Below are positions 52,945-63,108 of a DNA stretch of 64,000 nucleotides, in pieces. Both the position numbers and the translations under genes were made by a program. The notes beneath the pieces are model-generated. The model saw only the letters and a list, made by a program, of their open reading frames with translations. It had not been told where the DNA came from and ran no database searches. This stretch comes from Piezodorus guildinii (taxonomy: Eukaryota; Arthropoda; Insecta; Hemiptera; Pentatomidae), in the NCBI GenBank assembly GCA_023052935.1, contig CM041294.1:82446974-82510973 (forward strand), given 5' to 3'. Numbering within the stretch: the first letter of the stretch is position 1; each line of letters starts with the position of its first letter.

Positions 52945-53030
52945 TTTATTTAGCGTCACTATGCTACTGCGACTAGTCGGACGATGGTACTGTAGGAGTC
53001 CTAATTCTCCTATCCACTATGATGGTCTTA
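52945..53030 (-). mobile_element. SINE-A tail fragment
   Basis: TAGCGTCACTATGCTACTGC, CTAGTCGGACGATGGTACTG and AGGAGTCCTAATTCTCCTAT. Confidence 0.75.
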
Positions 53031-53154
53031 TATTAATTGTTTATTTTATTTCATTTTTTTAAATTATTTATTTAAATATTGAGGCGTATAGTCCACTCTT
53101 GAAATTATTGTAGGTAGAAATAATCGGGATTTAGTGGTTTTTTTAATATATAAT

Positions 53155-53202
53155 TTTGCCGACGTTTTGGCTCAAACTTGTGAGTCATCATCAGGGCTGC
53201 AA
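53155..53202 (-). ncRNA. Hammerhead-ribozyme-like motif
   Basis: Minus strand: GCC, CTGATGA (53188-53194), hairpin GACTCA/TGAGCC with one mismatch, CAAAAC where GAAAC is canonical, then GTC and GGC. GCC/GGC closes stem I. The loop-less stem III and the altered GAAAC argue against single-copy activity. Confidence 0.5.
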
Positions 53203-53280
53203 ACACCAGAACAAAAGAGATACATATCAATATGATAATGGGAAATTATAAATGTAGTGACAATGACAAAATAAAATAAA

Positions 53281-54125
53281 AAATCTGGTGCGCGCAACAC
53301 ACGACTTTCTGTTGTTAAAACCAATTTAAGAATTTTTAAATACATTTAAAGATATAAATAAATCGTTAAAGAATTAATTATTTTTAATCTCAATAGAAAC
53401 ATGTGTTTTATTAAATAATCTATTATATTTTTATGTACAACAATCAATTAGTTTTATCGGCTTTTCATCACTCTCTATTAACCTTTAAAATTCAGTATAT
53501 TAGATAATAATTTTTCTAAAATCTTTAGCTATCCACGGTATGTAATACAGCTATATTACTATTCTTGTGTTAAAAAACGCAAAAATTGCATAAAAAAATA
53601 TTTTAGTACTTTTCTCTATTAGTTGTTTATAAAATTCGCTCAACTTGCATATTTACCCGTTATTTATCAATGCTAATAAGGTGATATTCCAATTTTTTTT
53701 TAAATCTATAAAATCAAAAGTACTTTAGAAGAAAAAAATTTAAAATATCGGCATTTAAGTCCTGTCTGACTAATTCAATCAAAATGAAATCTGCATGATA
53801 TCAAAGCCTATTACATTTTACCTCCATACAGCGAGTTTAATCAAAATCGTTATAGCTGTTTTTGAGTAAATCGTAAAAAGGTGCAAAATGCATGGTTTAA
53901 TGTGCCTCTTCTGGTTAGCTGATTTTGATGAAAAAGATTTTGTAACATCTTGGGCGTATAGTTAGTTGTCTTAAATATGAAATTTTAGTTTCATAGCACT
54001 ATTAGTTTTCGCCCGGGAGTTATCACTCTCTCTCTCACACACAGGTTTTTTTGCGAGACTTGGTTATTTGGACTCCGGGGGGCTCTAAAACGTGTATATC
54101 CGTTGAAAACTGGAATTCTAAAGTA
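53281..54125 (+). repeat. M1 element, full length, inside the PLE
   Basis: CTGGTGCGCGCAACACACGA is at 53285, then GTTAAAACCAATTTAAGAAT, AGTCCTGTCTGACTAATTCA, TCTTCTGGTTAGCTGATTTT, GCGAGACTTGGTTATTTGGA and GTTGAAAACTGGAATTC. It stops just short of the right terminus. Confidence 0.9.
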
Positions 54126-54849
54126 AAAATATATAGTTAAATATTATAGATACATGATGGTAATAAACAATATGATAATGATAACGGGCGTAATAATCTA
54201 GAAATTAATCACCCTTAAACACCTTACCTACCTACCTATGATAATGATCAATATGAAGTCAAAACATTAGACTTAAATAGAGAAATAAAAAAAATATATA
54301 TAAACGTACCATTACCGAACCAAGTCAATCATTAACTGATAAAAACCAAAAACATCAATAGGTGCTATGGAAGGGGTTGATGTAAAAACCCCTAACCGTT
54401 TTCTCCCTTAAATATAAATACTATAACTTGTATTTTTAATAGTTCTTCAAACTTATACAAAGGAAAAACAAAACTAAATATGTACAATGTTGGTTCTGCA
54501 TTCCTAACAGAAAATTATTAAAATTAGAATCTGAGGTAAATAAAAAAAGAAAAGAAAAGAAGTTATATAAACGAAAAGAGAAATATACCGTAAGTAAACT
54601 ATAAATTATACAAGCAAGCTATTAAAAAAAAAAAAGAAAATAAGAAAGTTGTAACTTGAGGAGACGGAAGATGTTGGCATGGGAGGGAGTGTTATGTTTA
54701 TTTTAATTATTAATAAGAATTAAATATAGAAGAAAACATATGTTAAGTTACCAGTTGGAATTAGAGTGTTACGTTTGTGTGAATTATTTTCTGTTCAAAT
54801 ATAAGTGTATTTTCTCTCTTTTCAATTATTCAATACATTAATTTACACT

Positions 54850-55155
54850 TTTTCAACATAGCAGGGAGAGATTATTTCTTTGACTGTTCTATGATTGACG
54901 GGTACCCGATCTTTTTCCATATGAATGTGTATAGCTTCGGAGACGAGTCGTTTTTATAAACTCCTTTCTTGAATTAACCATCACCCTTATTTCCCACAAA
55001 TGACGGTTACCTACTTTATAGCGTCTGGGTATGTCTTGGAAGGGTCTTCGAACCCCAGTTTAGCTCTACTGCTTAAATAACGTACTAAATAATTGAGACG
55101 TTGCTTTCCGAAATGTACTAAAGGACATTTTTTACGACATTGATATTTTCACATA
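54850..55155 (-). pseudogene. PLE GIY-YIG endonuclease remnant
   Basis: In one minus-strand frame: NCRKKCPLVHFGKQRLNYLV followed by RYLSSRAKLGFEDPS, a run with four in-frame stops, then KRLVSEAIHIHMEKDRVPVN and HRTVKEIISPCY. C..C...H.GKQ...L..R parallels the Y.GxT.R.L..R segment of the GIY-YIG fold, and EAIHI......VN is the usual C-terminal signature of Penelope endonucleases (R..EA..I.....N). Cys residues ahead of the YIG-like site fit the CCHH linker of the family. It is dead by stops. Confidence 0.6.
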
Positions 55156-55389
55156 TTTGTATTCTCATTATTTAGTTTTATCTAAATATTCTATTTGATG
55201 TTATCTAATGAATTCTCAAGTCCTTAATAAAACGCAATTTAGAAATGCGGTCATTTCTAAAAGTACTAATTACGCATTTATTTTCGTTCCAAATCATTCT
55301 AAAAAAATTCATTTCATAACTTTAATATGATGTTGTTATTATAGTAGAAAAATAATTCTAAATTTTAAGGCAAAAAGACACAAATTAGC

Positions 55390-55490
55390 TAGTTTAATAA
55401 TATAGTAATGAGAGATTTTCGCGCTTCCTGTAAACCTTCCTAGAATGGATATAGTACCTTTTGGAAATCAACCTCTCAATTATTCTTCCG
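55390..55490 (+). repeat. Short repeat, possible PLE endonuclease scrap (2 of 3)
   Basis: GAGAGATTTTCGCGCTTCCT, AGAATGGATATAGTACCTTT and TGGAAATCAACCTCTCAATT. The frame RMDIVPFGNQPLNYSS resembles the PLE segment at 44810 and is inverted relative to it. Confidence 0.45.
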
Positions 55491-55629
55491 CTACCAGATT
55501 GAAACCCGGCACCCGGAAAACAGTAACCCGTAAGACATATGCATCCGATATTATAAGATTTATATCCACTATAATGCAATAATCCGTTATGATACTCGTA
55601 TACTTCAGGCAATAATTAATAAGTGTTTT

Positions 55630-55850
55630 ATTTATTAGGTCATTAAACTTAGTTAATTGCGACATTCGCAGCGGAGGTCAACTAACTGTAATTAATGTCA
55701 ATGTTTTATTACAAAACGACTGGAGCATATAACGTTAGGCTGTAAAATATTAAACTGCAGTGTCATTTAATTGCACGGATAAATTCAAAATAGATTTAAT
55801 TACTGCACTAATATCAAGTCCACGTCGCTCCGTTTTTAAATAGGAGATAT
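55630..55850. promoter_or_regulatory. Candidate enhancer island
   Basis: ACTTAGTTAATTGCGACATT, AACTGTAATTAATGTCAATG, GTCATTTAATTGCACGGATA and TAGATTTAATTACTGCAC give at least five TTAATT-type cores in 200 bp of non-repeat DNA. Role inferred. Confidence 0.3.
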
Positions 55851-56108
55851 GATTTCTGAGAATGATTTTTTTTTTTCTGATATCTTCAAAAGCAGGCCAT
55901 TTTTTATCACAGCTATACCACGTAAGAATTGTTAATATGTTAGAAATGGTAGTTTGAAATTAACATTTGCAATATGACTACGAACGTGAAAATTTTTTTA
56001 AAATTTGTTTCACATCATTAAAACCAGAACACTCAAAAACACGGACGACTTAAATTGGGATGAAAATAAAAAAAATAAACTATCAAAACGTAATCTAAAA
56101 ACAATTTT

Positions 56109-56198
56109 GCATTTATTGACTGAATCTCGAGGCCTGAATAAAAAACGAGATTTTTAACGAGATAAAAGTATATAAAAGAAACGAGACTCACTTTTAAT

Positions 56199-56244
<46 letters not shown>

Positions 56245-58516
56245 CTTAGTAATAGTCCTACTACCTGTAAAAATTTCGATCTTGAGAACATAATCCTTTT
56301 TTTCGAAATTGGGGAAAATTCATTTTTCGCGATGTTTACACGAAAATATATCAAAAGGGGTTGAGTGAAAAATTATGAACCTAATACAGATTACCTATCT
56401 GTGCGATGTGTTTAAGTGATATAAATTTGGTCTTTGAGACTAAGCTGGTTCCGGAGTAATAAAATTCTCTTCATTGTTAAAATGACGTAGCTTTGCATAT
56501 TTAAGAACCAAACAAAAACTAGAATGATGATGAGGGTATTTTATATAATTTTGGTCCTTACAACACCATTACCTAAGTAGCCTAGAAAATTGTTAAAAAA
56601 ATCAATAAAAATTACATCAACTGAAACCTTTGGTGCGCTATGATAAGGGAGATTAGAAATTATTTTAATGCTTAATTATTTTTCCTTATATAGCCTAATC
56701 ATTGAACTACTTGTTTTAGAAAATTTGATCACGTAAGCTATATCTTTTTTTCAATATATTCAATTCAAAATTTTATTCGAAATCATCACGACCTTGCCGC
56801 TCGACATTTCTGATCTAGTGGCTGAGACCCAGTTTGATTTGGAAATATAATACATCAAATATTACTTTCCAGAGTGTCTCTCATCTCATCAATAGAGTAT
56901 AAGACAAACCAAATTAATAACATTAGAACCAGTTGAGTCTCAGCCACTTAATTTTATTCTATCGTACTTATTACGATTATAAAGAGGTATAATCTGTATG
57001 AGTTATATCATTCTTCACTCCGTGCTTTTTGAGATATTTTACTATAAATATTTCTAAGCGGAAAAAAAATCCTGCTTTGAAAATTTATATTGAAAAGAGG
57101 ATATAGCTTAGACGATCGAAATTTCTAAAACAAGGCTATATAAGGAAAAATAATTAAGCGTGAAAATCATTTCTAATCTCCCTTGTCATATCGCGCCAAA
57201 GGTTTCAGTTGATGTAATTTTTCGTATTTTTTTAAAACCATTTTCTTGGCAATGTAGGTATTGTGTTGTAATGACCAAAATTTTATAAAATACTCTCATT
57301 ATTATTCTGGGTTTTGTTTGGTTCTTAAATATGCAACATTACCGGAGTTATAAGTTTTTTAAAGAGCTTTTTAACTCCGGAACCAGCTTAGTCTCAAATA
57401 CCGAATTTGTAACACTTAAACAGTCGTATAGATAGGTAATTTCTATAAGTTTCATAATTTTTCACTCACACCCTTTTCAGATATTTTCGTGTAACATCGC
57501 GAAAAATCAATTTTTGGCCAATTTTGAAAATTCATATATTTCTCAAGATCGAAATTTTTACAGTACGTAGGAATAAGACTAAGTTATATAATAAAAAATA
57601 ATTAAAAGTGAGTCTCTTTTTCCTTCATGTACTTTTATCTCGTTAAAAATCTCCTTTTCATATCATTTTCGAGAATTTTTAAACAACTTTCTTCACTATT
57701 TAGGCAATAAGTTGTGAGTACAAAAAATACAAAGCATGTCCTTATCTTATTGTTAATTTTTGTTTTGATTCGATATCTAAAAAATTAAAGGAATTAGAAA
57801 GGTTTTCCCATCACATGTTTTCGCCCGTGAAGCTGACTTAAAACGGCTGCAACACTAAAAGTATTGACCCGTTTTTTTTTTTATTTATGGTTTTATATTC
57901 ACGAAAGGGTCAAAAATAGCTGGTTGAAAAATCACGAAAATCAAAAATGTCGAGCGGCAAAATTAATGAAAATTGGACGATTGGGAATGGATTGATCCAG
58001 GATTATTTTCCACATCTTCGAATATTTATAGTAAAATATCTCAAAAAGGACTGGGTGAAAAATAATGAAACTCAAACAGATTATTCATCTATACTTTAAG
58101 TACTATATGATAAAATGTAGTGACTGAGACTCAACTGGTTCTAGTGTTATTAATTTGGTTTGTGTTATAGTCCGTTGATGAAATGAAGGCGACTCTGACA
58201 AGGCAAGTAATATTTGATGTATTATATTTCAAAAACAAACTGGGTCCCAGTCACTAAATTTCATTAGTAAAGCCAATTTCGAAAATTCATATACAAAATA
58301 GGACTCAAGATGTTCTCAAGATCGAATTTTTTACAGCAAGTAGGACTATTACAAGGCTGTATAAGAAAAAATAATTGAAATTAAGTCACTTTTCGTTGAT
58401 ATACATTTACCTCGTTAAATTTTTCGATTTTTATTCATTATTGAGAATTTTTTAAACAAATTTTTAATTAATTAAACATAATTTTGAAAGGGCCTCGAGA
58501 TTCATTCAATAAATGT
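56109..58516. mobile_element. 2.4-kb mosaic of inverted modules, unknown class
   Basis: Outer ends are inverted: CATTTATTGACTGAATCTCG at 56110 and CGAGATTCATTCAATAAATG at 58497, about 25 bp each with one mismatch. Inside, 56147-56775 and 57065-57654 are reverse complements, and 56814-57055 and 58013-58262 are reverse complements. 58275-58450 is a further copy of 57520-57660. Four units share GTGAAAAAT.ATGAA...CAGATTA...GAGACT.A.CTGGTTC (about 56360 +, 57460 -, 57010 -, 58045 +). Dead for coding: no frame over 66 codons. A fold-back-type mobile element is likely, but no known family is recognised. Confidence 0.7.
56200..56243. repeat. (TA)n microsatellite inside one arm
   Basis: About 20 TA units, present in the left arm only. 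The matching place in the right arm (about 57585) has TTATATAATAAAAAATAA. Confidence 0.9.
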
Positions 58517-58635
58517 AAAGAGACTAACTGGTCAAAAAATCACGATAATAAAAAATGTCGAGTGGCAAAATTAATGATAATTGAACTGGATTGACTTTCA
58601 TTGACTTAATTTCAAATCGATTGACCCGGTCTATA

Positions 58636-58660
58636 AATATATATATATATATATATCAAA
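58636..58660. repeat. (TA)n microsatellite
   Basis: Short TA run. Confidence 0.85.
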
Positions 58661-58769
58661 ACATAATAAAACCTATTTTCTATGACGTAAAAAATTAAGT
58701 CTAATTAACTAAGACTATTAATACCATAAAAAAATAATAATTGATATAAATACGAAGTAAATAAAATAA

Positions 58770-58862
58770 CAAATGAATGGGAGATTTTACATTTTTCTTT
58801 GTAATTTCCTAAAATAAATACATTAGTACCTTTTCGAAATCAATTTTTCCTTACAATGTTTA
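58770..58862 (+). repeat. Short repeat, possible PLE endonuclease scrap (3 of 3)
   Basis: ATGGGAGATTTTACATTTTT, TTAGTACCTTTTCGAAATCA and ATTTTTCCTTACAATG align with the other two copies, with more decay. Confidence 0.35.
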
Positions 58863-58864
58863 TT

Positions 58865-59695
58865 TAGATAACAAATAACTAATTAGTTAATGTTAAAATA
58901 TAAAATACGAATAACGCTATTTTAAAACTTAGTATGCTTGACTGAACTTGGCCGAAAAAATATTAATAGATGGATGTAGCAAAGACTATATTTTATAGAT
59001 CTAAATATTTTCTAGAATGTTTTTTTTTTTCTTTGCTTGTATCATTCATAATATTTTATTTATATTTTTGCTTCAGTGTTTTGTGGACGGAAAAAAAGAA
59101 AGAAATTAAAAACAGCAAAGCAAAAGTTGTTTGACATGTTTTAAAAATAAATGACAGAATTGGATACGATGACATTCATGTTTTATTCATATTCGAGTCT
59201 ATTACAAACGAAAAATAAAAATGAAAACGAAAATGTCTGCATGCTCTTGCCCCATAACACTCATTCAGTGCCTTCTCGACTTCCTCAACATATAAATTGT
59301 TGAAATTTGCATTGAAATGACCGAGTCTCACTGATTATTTTACTTTTGTCGAGATTCTTCTGAAAATTCCTCCAATTGCTCTTAAATACAGTGAATTGTA
59401 ATATTTGACAATAAAAAAATAATTGTTCTAGAAAAAAAAAATTAAATATATTTTTTCCATAATTTAGTTTTGTAATTATAGCTGTATTTTATTTCGTAAT
59501 TAATATTCTATGTTTTATAATAATCGAATTGGAATGTAAAATAAATTTTATTTGATATTGGTCTATTATCTCTTTTACTTAACCAAAAAACAAAAAAAAA
59601 ACAGTTTAATACTTAGAGAGATTCCGACCGTGCAAGGATGTGATAGGGCTTGAATCGAAACTCAATGGCAATGATCTTTAAACATTTTTTATTTC
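58865..59695. other. AT-rich unassigned DNA
   Basis: No gene. 59630-59680 (CCGACCGTGCAAGGATGTGA) weakly resembles SINE-C body. Confidence 0.3.
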
Positions 59696-59696
59696 T

Positions 59697-59770
59697 AACT
59701 GTATTTTCTAATTCTTAAATTAATTTTAGCAGCGAAGGTATAGGAAAGCCGTGTGTTGCGCGCACCAAAG
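59697..59770 (-). repeat. M1 left-end fragment
   Basis: AACTGTATTTTCTAATTCTT, GCAGCGAAGGTATAGGAAAG and GTGTGTTGCGCGCACCA. Confidence 0.75.
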
Positions 59771-59799
59771 TAAACTAATGAATCATTTTATCATACCTA

Positions 59800-59834
59800 A
59801 ATTATATATATATTATATATGAATATATATATAT

Positions 59835-59886
<52 letters not shown>

Positions 59887-59890
59887 CGTA
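59800..59890. repeat. (TA)n/(CA)n compound microsatellite
   Basis: TA runs followed by CACACACACACAC. Confidence 0.9.
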
Positions 59891-59917
59891 CATAAATACA
59901 TTACATCTATAATATTT

Positions 59918-59947
59918 TTAACACGTTCACGCCGGATCGAATATCTA
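59918..59947. mobile_element. piggyBac-like terminus at a TTAA
   Basis: TTAA at 59918-59921 is followed directly by CACGTTCACGCCGG, the same terminal word as the fold-back at 60821-62050. TTAA is the piggyBac target. The element is cut by the Tc1-like insertion just inside. Confidence 0.55.
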
Positions 59948-60681
59948 CAGTGAGTGTCAAAAGTATACGGAATTCACTACCATTCCGTGATTTACTTGCT
60001 TTTAACTTATTTTTTATGTTTTTTGGAGTTGTTAAACTAATAATATTAGAAGGAAGGTATACGATAGCTAAAACCAAAAATTACAACAACAATCATTTTA
60101 TTTTTTATTTTTCAAACGTTCATTTACGAAACAATTATAAATAGTGTATATCAATAGTGTCTAAAGTATTGGGGATTAAGTGGTTTTCTAATTATATTAA
60201 TGTAGTAATCATGAATCCATAAGCTAGCTAGTGAAACCTTTTGTATAATGATACATTTTAACCTACTAGGAATTGATCTTACTAATTAATTGATTGTTTG
60301 GTGTGAAATATTATCCTACTCAAGCACTTATTGTTTCTTGGGGCCATTTCCATTTTGAACATAGTATTTCCTGATTTTAGTACGACCACAAATATTTGAT
60401 TTATTTATTTTAAATGATGGAAGAGATATTTCGAGAACTTTTTTAAAATTTTGCAGCAACTAAATCTGAATAGATAACGTATATATTTCCAGAGTCAAGA
60501 ACGCTAAAATTTTATTTTATGGTCTTATAAAAAAAAAAAAAATCTTTCTAATGTTGGGTATATGTTACATAAGGGAGAAGAATTATTAAGGACATAAAAT
60601 TATCTCGAAGATTAGTGAGAATATAAACATTTGAAACATTAAACAACAGGATATTACGATTTCCAAATACTTTTGACACTG
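59948..60681. mobile_element. Tc1-like non-autonomous element (734 bp)
   Basis: Inverted ends: CAGTGAGTGTCAAAAGTATA at 59948 after TA, and CAAATACTTTTGACACTG at 60664-60681. CAGTG..TCAAAAGTAT is a typical Tc1-group terminus. The right TA is degraded to AA. The internal 64-codon frame has no transposase motif. Confidence 0.65.
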
Positions 60682-60820
60682 AATGATCTTGTAATTTTAC
60701 ATTAATAATTGGATAATTTCAAAAAACTTTAAATGTTAGAAAAAAAAACAACATATTTTTCTAACGTAAAATAAGTGACTCACCTGTGATGTACGTCGCC
60801 CTACGAGATAGTTAACTTTA
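60682..60820. other. DNA between Tc1-like element and fold-back
   Basis: Contains a local hairpin (TGTTAGAAAAA / TTTTTCTAACGT, 60733-60766). It might be a remainder of the piggyBac-like element whose end is at 59918. Confidence 0.3.
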
Positions 60821-62050
60821 CACGTTAACGCCGGCGTGACCACTAGTGACACGCCGCTCAGTGGTTCCAAATGCATTTTTTCGGGACAAATGTTTGAAAT
60901 TCTCGTTCTAATTAAGATATATCACCCATTTTAACGTCATTTTGTTTCTCAGTAAATTCACTTTAAATCGTACTTTGGCAAATTTTTAGCTCATTTTTAT
61001 ATCATGAAAATTTACAAGTTTTGTCGATTATTTCTGAGAAATGTCTCTGTAACTAAATATTCATAAATAAATCTTTATATATTTATATTTCCTGCGTTTA
61101 AATTAGTTTAGATCGTCATTAGATAAGTTTAAGGAAACTTTGGGTTTCATATAACGATTTGGTGATTTTTTAAGAATTTTCAAAAAATGTAAAAAAATAA
61201 ATAAATTATTTTAAATATATCAACACGTACACAACATAATGTAGTGCAAAATACTTTCAATGTTTTAGTTTTGTTTCTAGTTTTTACCGACAAAATTTTA
61301 AAATCTTAAAGTGATTTCAACGTTTTTGGTAAAGAAGAACGAATTGTTGGCCATAAAAATTTCTTAAATGAAAAGACCAGAAAAAAATTGACATATAAAA
61401 TTATTTTGAGGTCTAACTTAATTTTTTTAAAATGATAAACCACGATGAAGTACTGCCCCGAAGCGAGATACAATTATAAATATATTTTCGTAGGGTATTT
61501 TTGTTATTTATTTTCCTTAAATTTAATACATAAAATGTACCTAATGTAGTGTATACAATTTAAATAATAAACTAACATTTCAAATTAGATAGAATATAAA
61601 TCATTCTAACAGAAACAAAACTAAAACTTTGAAAGTATTTTGCACTTTATTATGTTGTGTACGTGTTGATATATTTAAAATAATTGAATTTTTTTTTACA
61701 TTTTTTGAAAATTCATAAAAAGTCACCAAGTCGTTATATGGAACCCAGAGTTTCCTTAAACTTATCTAATAACAATTCTAAACTAAGTTAAAAAGCAAGA
61801 AATGTAAATATATAAAGATTTATATCAGAATAATTAGTTACAGAGACATTTCTCTGAAATAATCGACAAAATTTATAAATTTTCATGAAATAAAAATGAG
61901 CTAAAAATATGCAAATCATGCCATTGAAAGTGAATTCACTAAGAAACAAAATGACGTTAAAATTGGTGATATATCTTAATTAGAACGAGAATTGCAGACT
62001 TTTGTTCCGAAAAAGTGCGTTTGTTACCACTGTGCGCCGGCGTGAACGTG
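60821..62050. mobile_element. piggyBac-like fold-back element (1.23 kb)
   Basis: Ends are CACGTTAACGCCGGCGTGAC on the left and GCGCCGGCGTGAACGTG on the right, next to TTTA and TAAA (one base from TTAA at each side). Arms of about 450 bp (60821-61290 and 61608-62050) are reverse complements: TCGTTCTAATTAAGATATAT with ATATATCTTAATTAGAACGA, and CAACACGTACACAACATAAT with TTATGTTGTGTACGTGTTGA. A spacer of about 320 bp separates them. The left arm has about 25 extra bp near its end. No transposase. Long-arm MITE mobilised by a piggyBac-type enzyme is the best guess. Confidence 0.75.
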
Positions 62051-62149
62051 TAAATAGTGCTTTTTAATCTATTGGAAATAATTAAAATTTTCGTAACGCG
62101 TTTATTTAACGCTTATGGTTAGGAGTATTTATGGCAGTATCCTCGTAAT

Positions 62150-62262
62150 GCGTATCTTATTTTATAGCCCTGAAGAAGGCCTGTAATTTAGGCTAAAACG
62201 TAGGCACAAATAAATTAAGTTTGCACTTAATTAAGTGTTTTTTTGACTGCAACCGGAACCAA
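62150..62262 (+). mobile_element. PLE terminus with decayed hammerhead-like motif
   Basis: CTGAAGA at 62170-62176 (CTGATGA expected), hairpin GCCTGTAATTTAGGC, TAAAAC (GAAAC expected) at 62194-62199, then GTAGGC. The downstream AAATAAATTAAGTTTGCACT resembles the region beyond the motif at 44540. Too decayed to be active. Confidence 0.4.
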
Positions 62263-62289
62263 CTTCACCCTTACACAAACTTTGCCAAG

Positions 62290-62665
62290 TATATTCGCCG
62301 ACGCAACTGATGTTCCTTATCGCGGTCCATCGAGTAGATATTCGTTTGAATAACATAAAATATATTTTCCTTTTTCGGTTGTTGTTAATTTATCGGAATA
62401 TTCATGACGTTGATGACAAACAGAGTATAAATACGATACGACTTTGCCGAAACTTAATACCTGGGTAAAAGCCGAACGAGTTCGCATATCACGGATATAA
62501 CGGAATAGATTTGATAAATCCTCATTTGTATAATTTTATTATGATCATCCTCGAGACAGTTCCGGTTGGAATATTATCGCGGTCGTTCACCTCAACCTGA
62601 TCGGTTTCCGTATTATTTTATCAACAACGGAAGAGGTATGGCAATAGTGTTAATTGAGTTACGAC
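62290..62665. promoter_or_regulatory. Candidate conserved non-coding island
   Basis: Unique DNA of even composition: CCTTATCGCGGTCCATCGAG, TCATGACGTTGATGAC, CGAACGAGTTCGCATATCAC and CTCAACCTGATCGGTTTCCG. No frame of note. Role inferred. Confidence 0.25.
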
Positions 62666-62794
62666 ATATTTTATTTCCTTAATCATTAAATCCTTGTTTT
62701 AACTTGGAAAGCTTTATTTCGTTAAAGCTTGTGACATATAATTCAACCCGAAGCTAAAAGTTTGGGTTATATATCATTATCATATCAATATAAA

Positions 62795-62862
62795 CATTAT
62801 TTATTGATATTTCCAACTGCATTACATAACATAACTAGTAAATGTCCTATCCTCTTGAGTTA
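62795..62862 (-). mobile_element. Jockey-A 3' UTR scrap
   Basis: TTATTGATATTTCCAACTGC and ACTAGTAAATGTCCTATCCT are the family's terminal UTR in reverse. Confidence 0.65.
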
Positions 62863-62879
62863 CCACATGAACTCTCTAT

Positions 62880-63085
62880 ATCTAAAGAATTGCCCCCAAG
62901 ATGTCAGCATCCCATTATAAGGAACCCTGACAATTACTCATATATTGGAGGAATGTCCCTCCTACATTGACAGCTGGACCAAAAGGGAATAGCACACAAT
63001 GTCGCGGTTGCATTAGGAAACGATTGAAATAGAATTGATCACTTTATGTTTCTGGACTTTTACAAGAGGATTTGGCAATATATTT
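62880..63085 (+). pseudogene. LINE-D C-terminus, second copy
   Basis: One frame reads GTLTITHILEECPSYIDSWT, preceded by a decayed C.Q...I segment, and DHFMFLDFYKRIWQYI in another frame. These match QCHCDGTLTIRHIFKECPYY and FDFL of the copy at 17340. Stops and a frameshift are present. Confidence 0.65.
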
Positions 63086-63108
63086 TTTACTTCTATATTT
63101 ATTCATCT

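Larger units (their letters stand above)
53085..55335 (-). mobile_element. Penelope-like element with GIY-YIG remnant, M1 nested
   Basis: Minus-strand order: an AT-rich upstream part (55335-55150), the GIY-YIG endonuclease remnant (55150-54850), a 3' region, then the hammerhead-like terminal motif (53155-53200). An M1 interrupts the 3' region. RT is not seen, so this is the 3' part of the element. The pairing of a GIY-YIG endonuclease and a hammerhead-type terminus on one strand is characteristic of Penelope-like elements, a class known for both. Confidence 0.65.
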
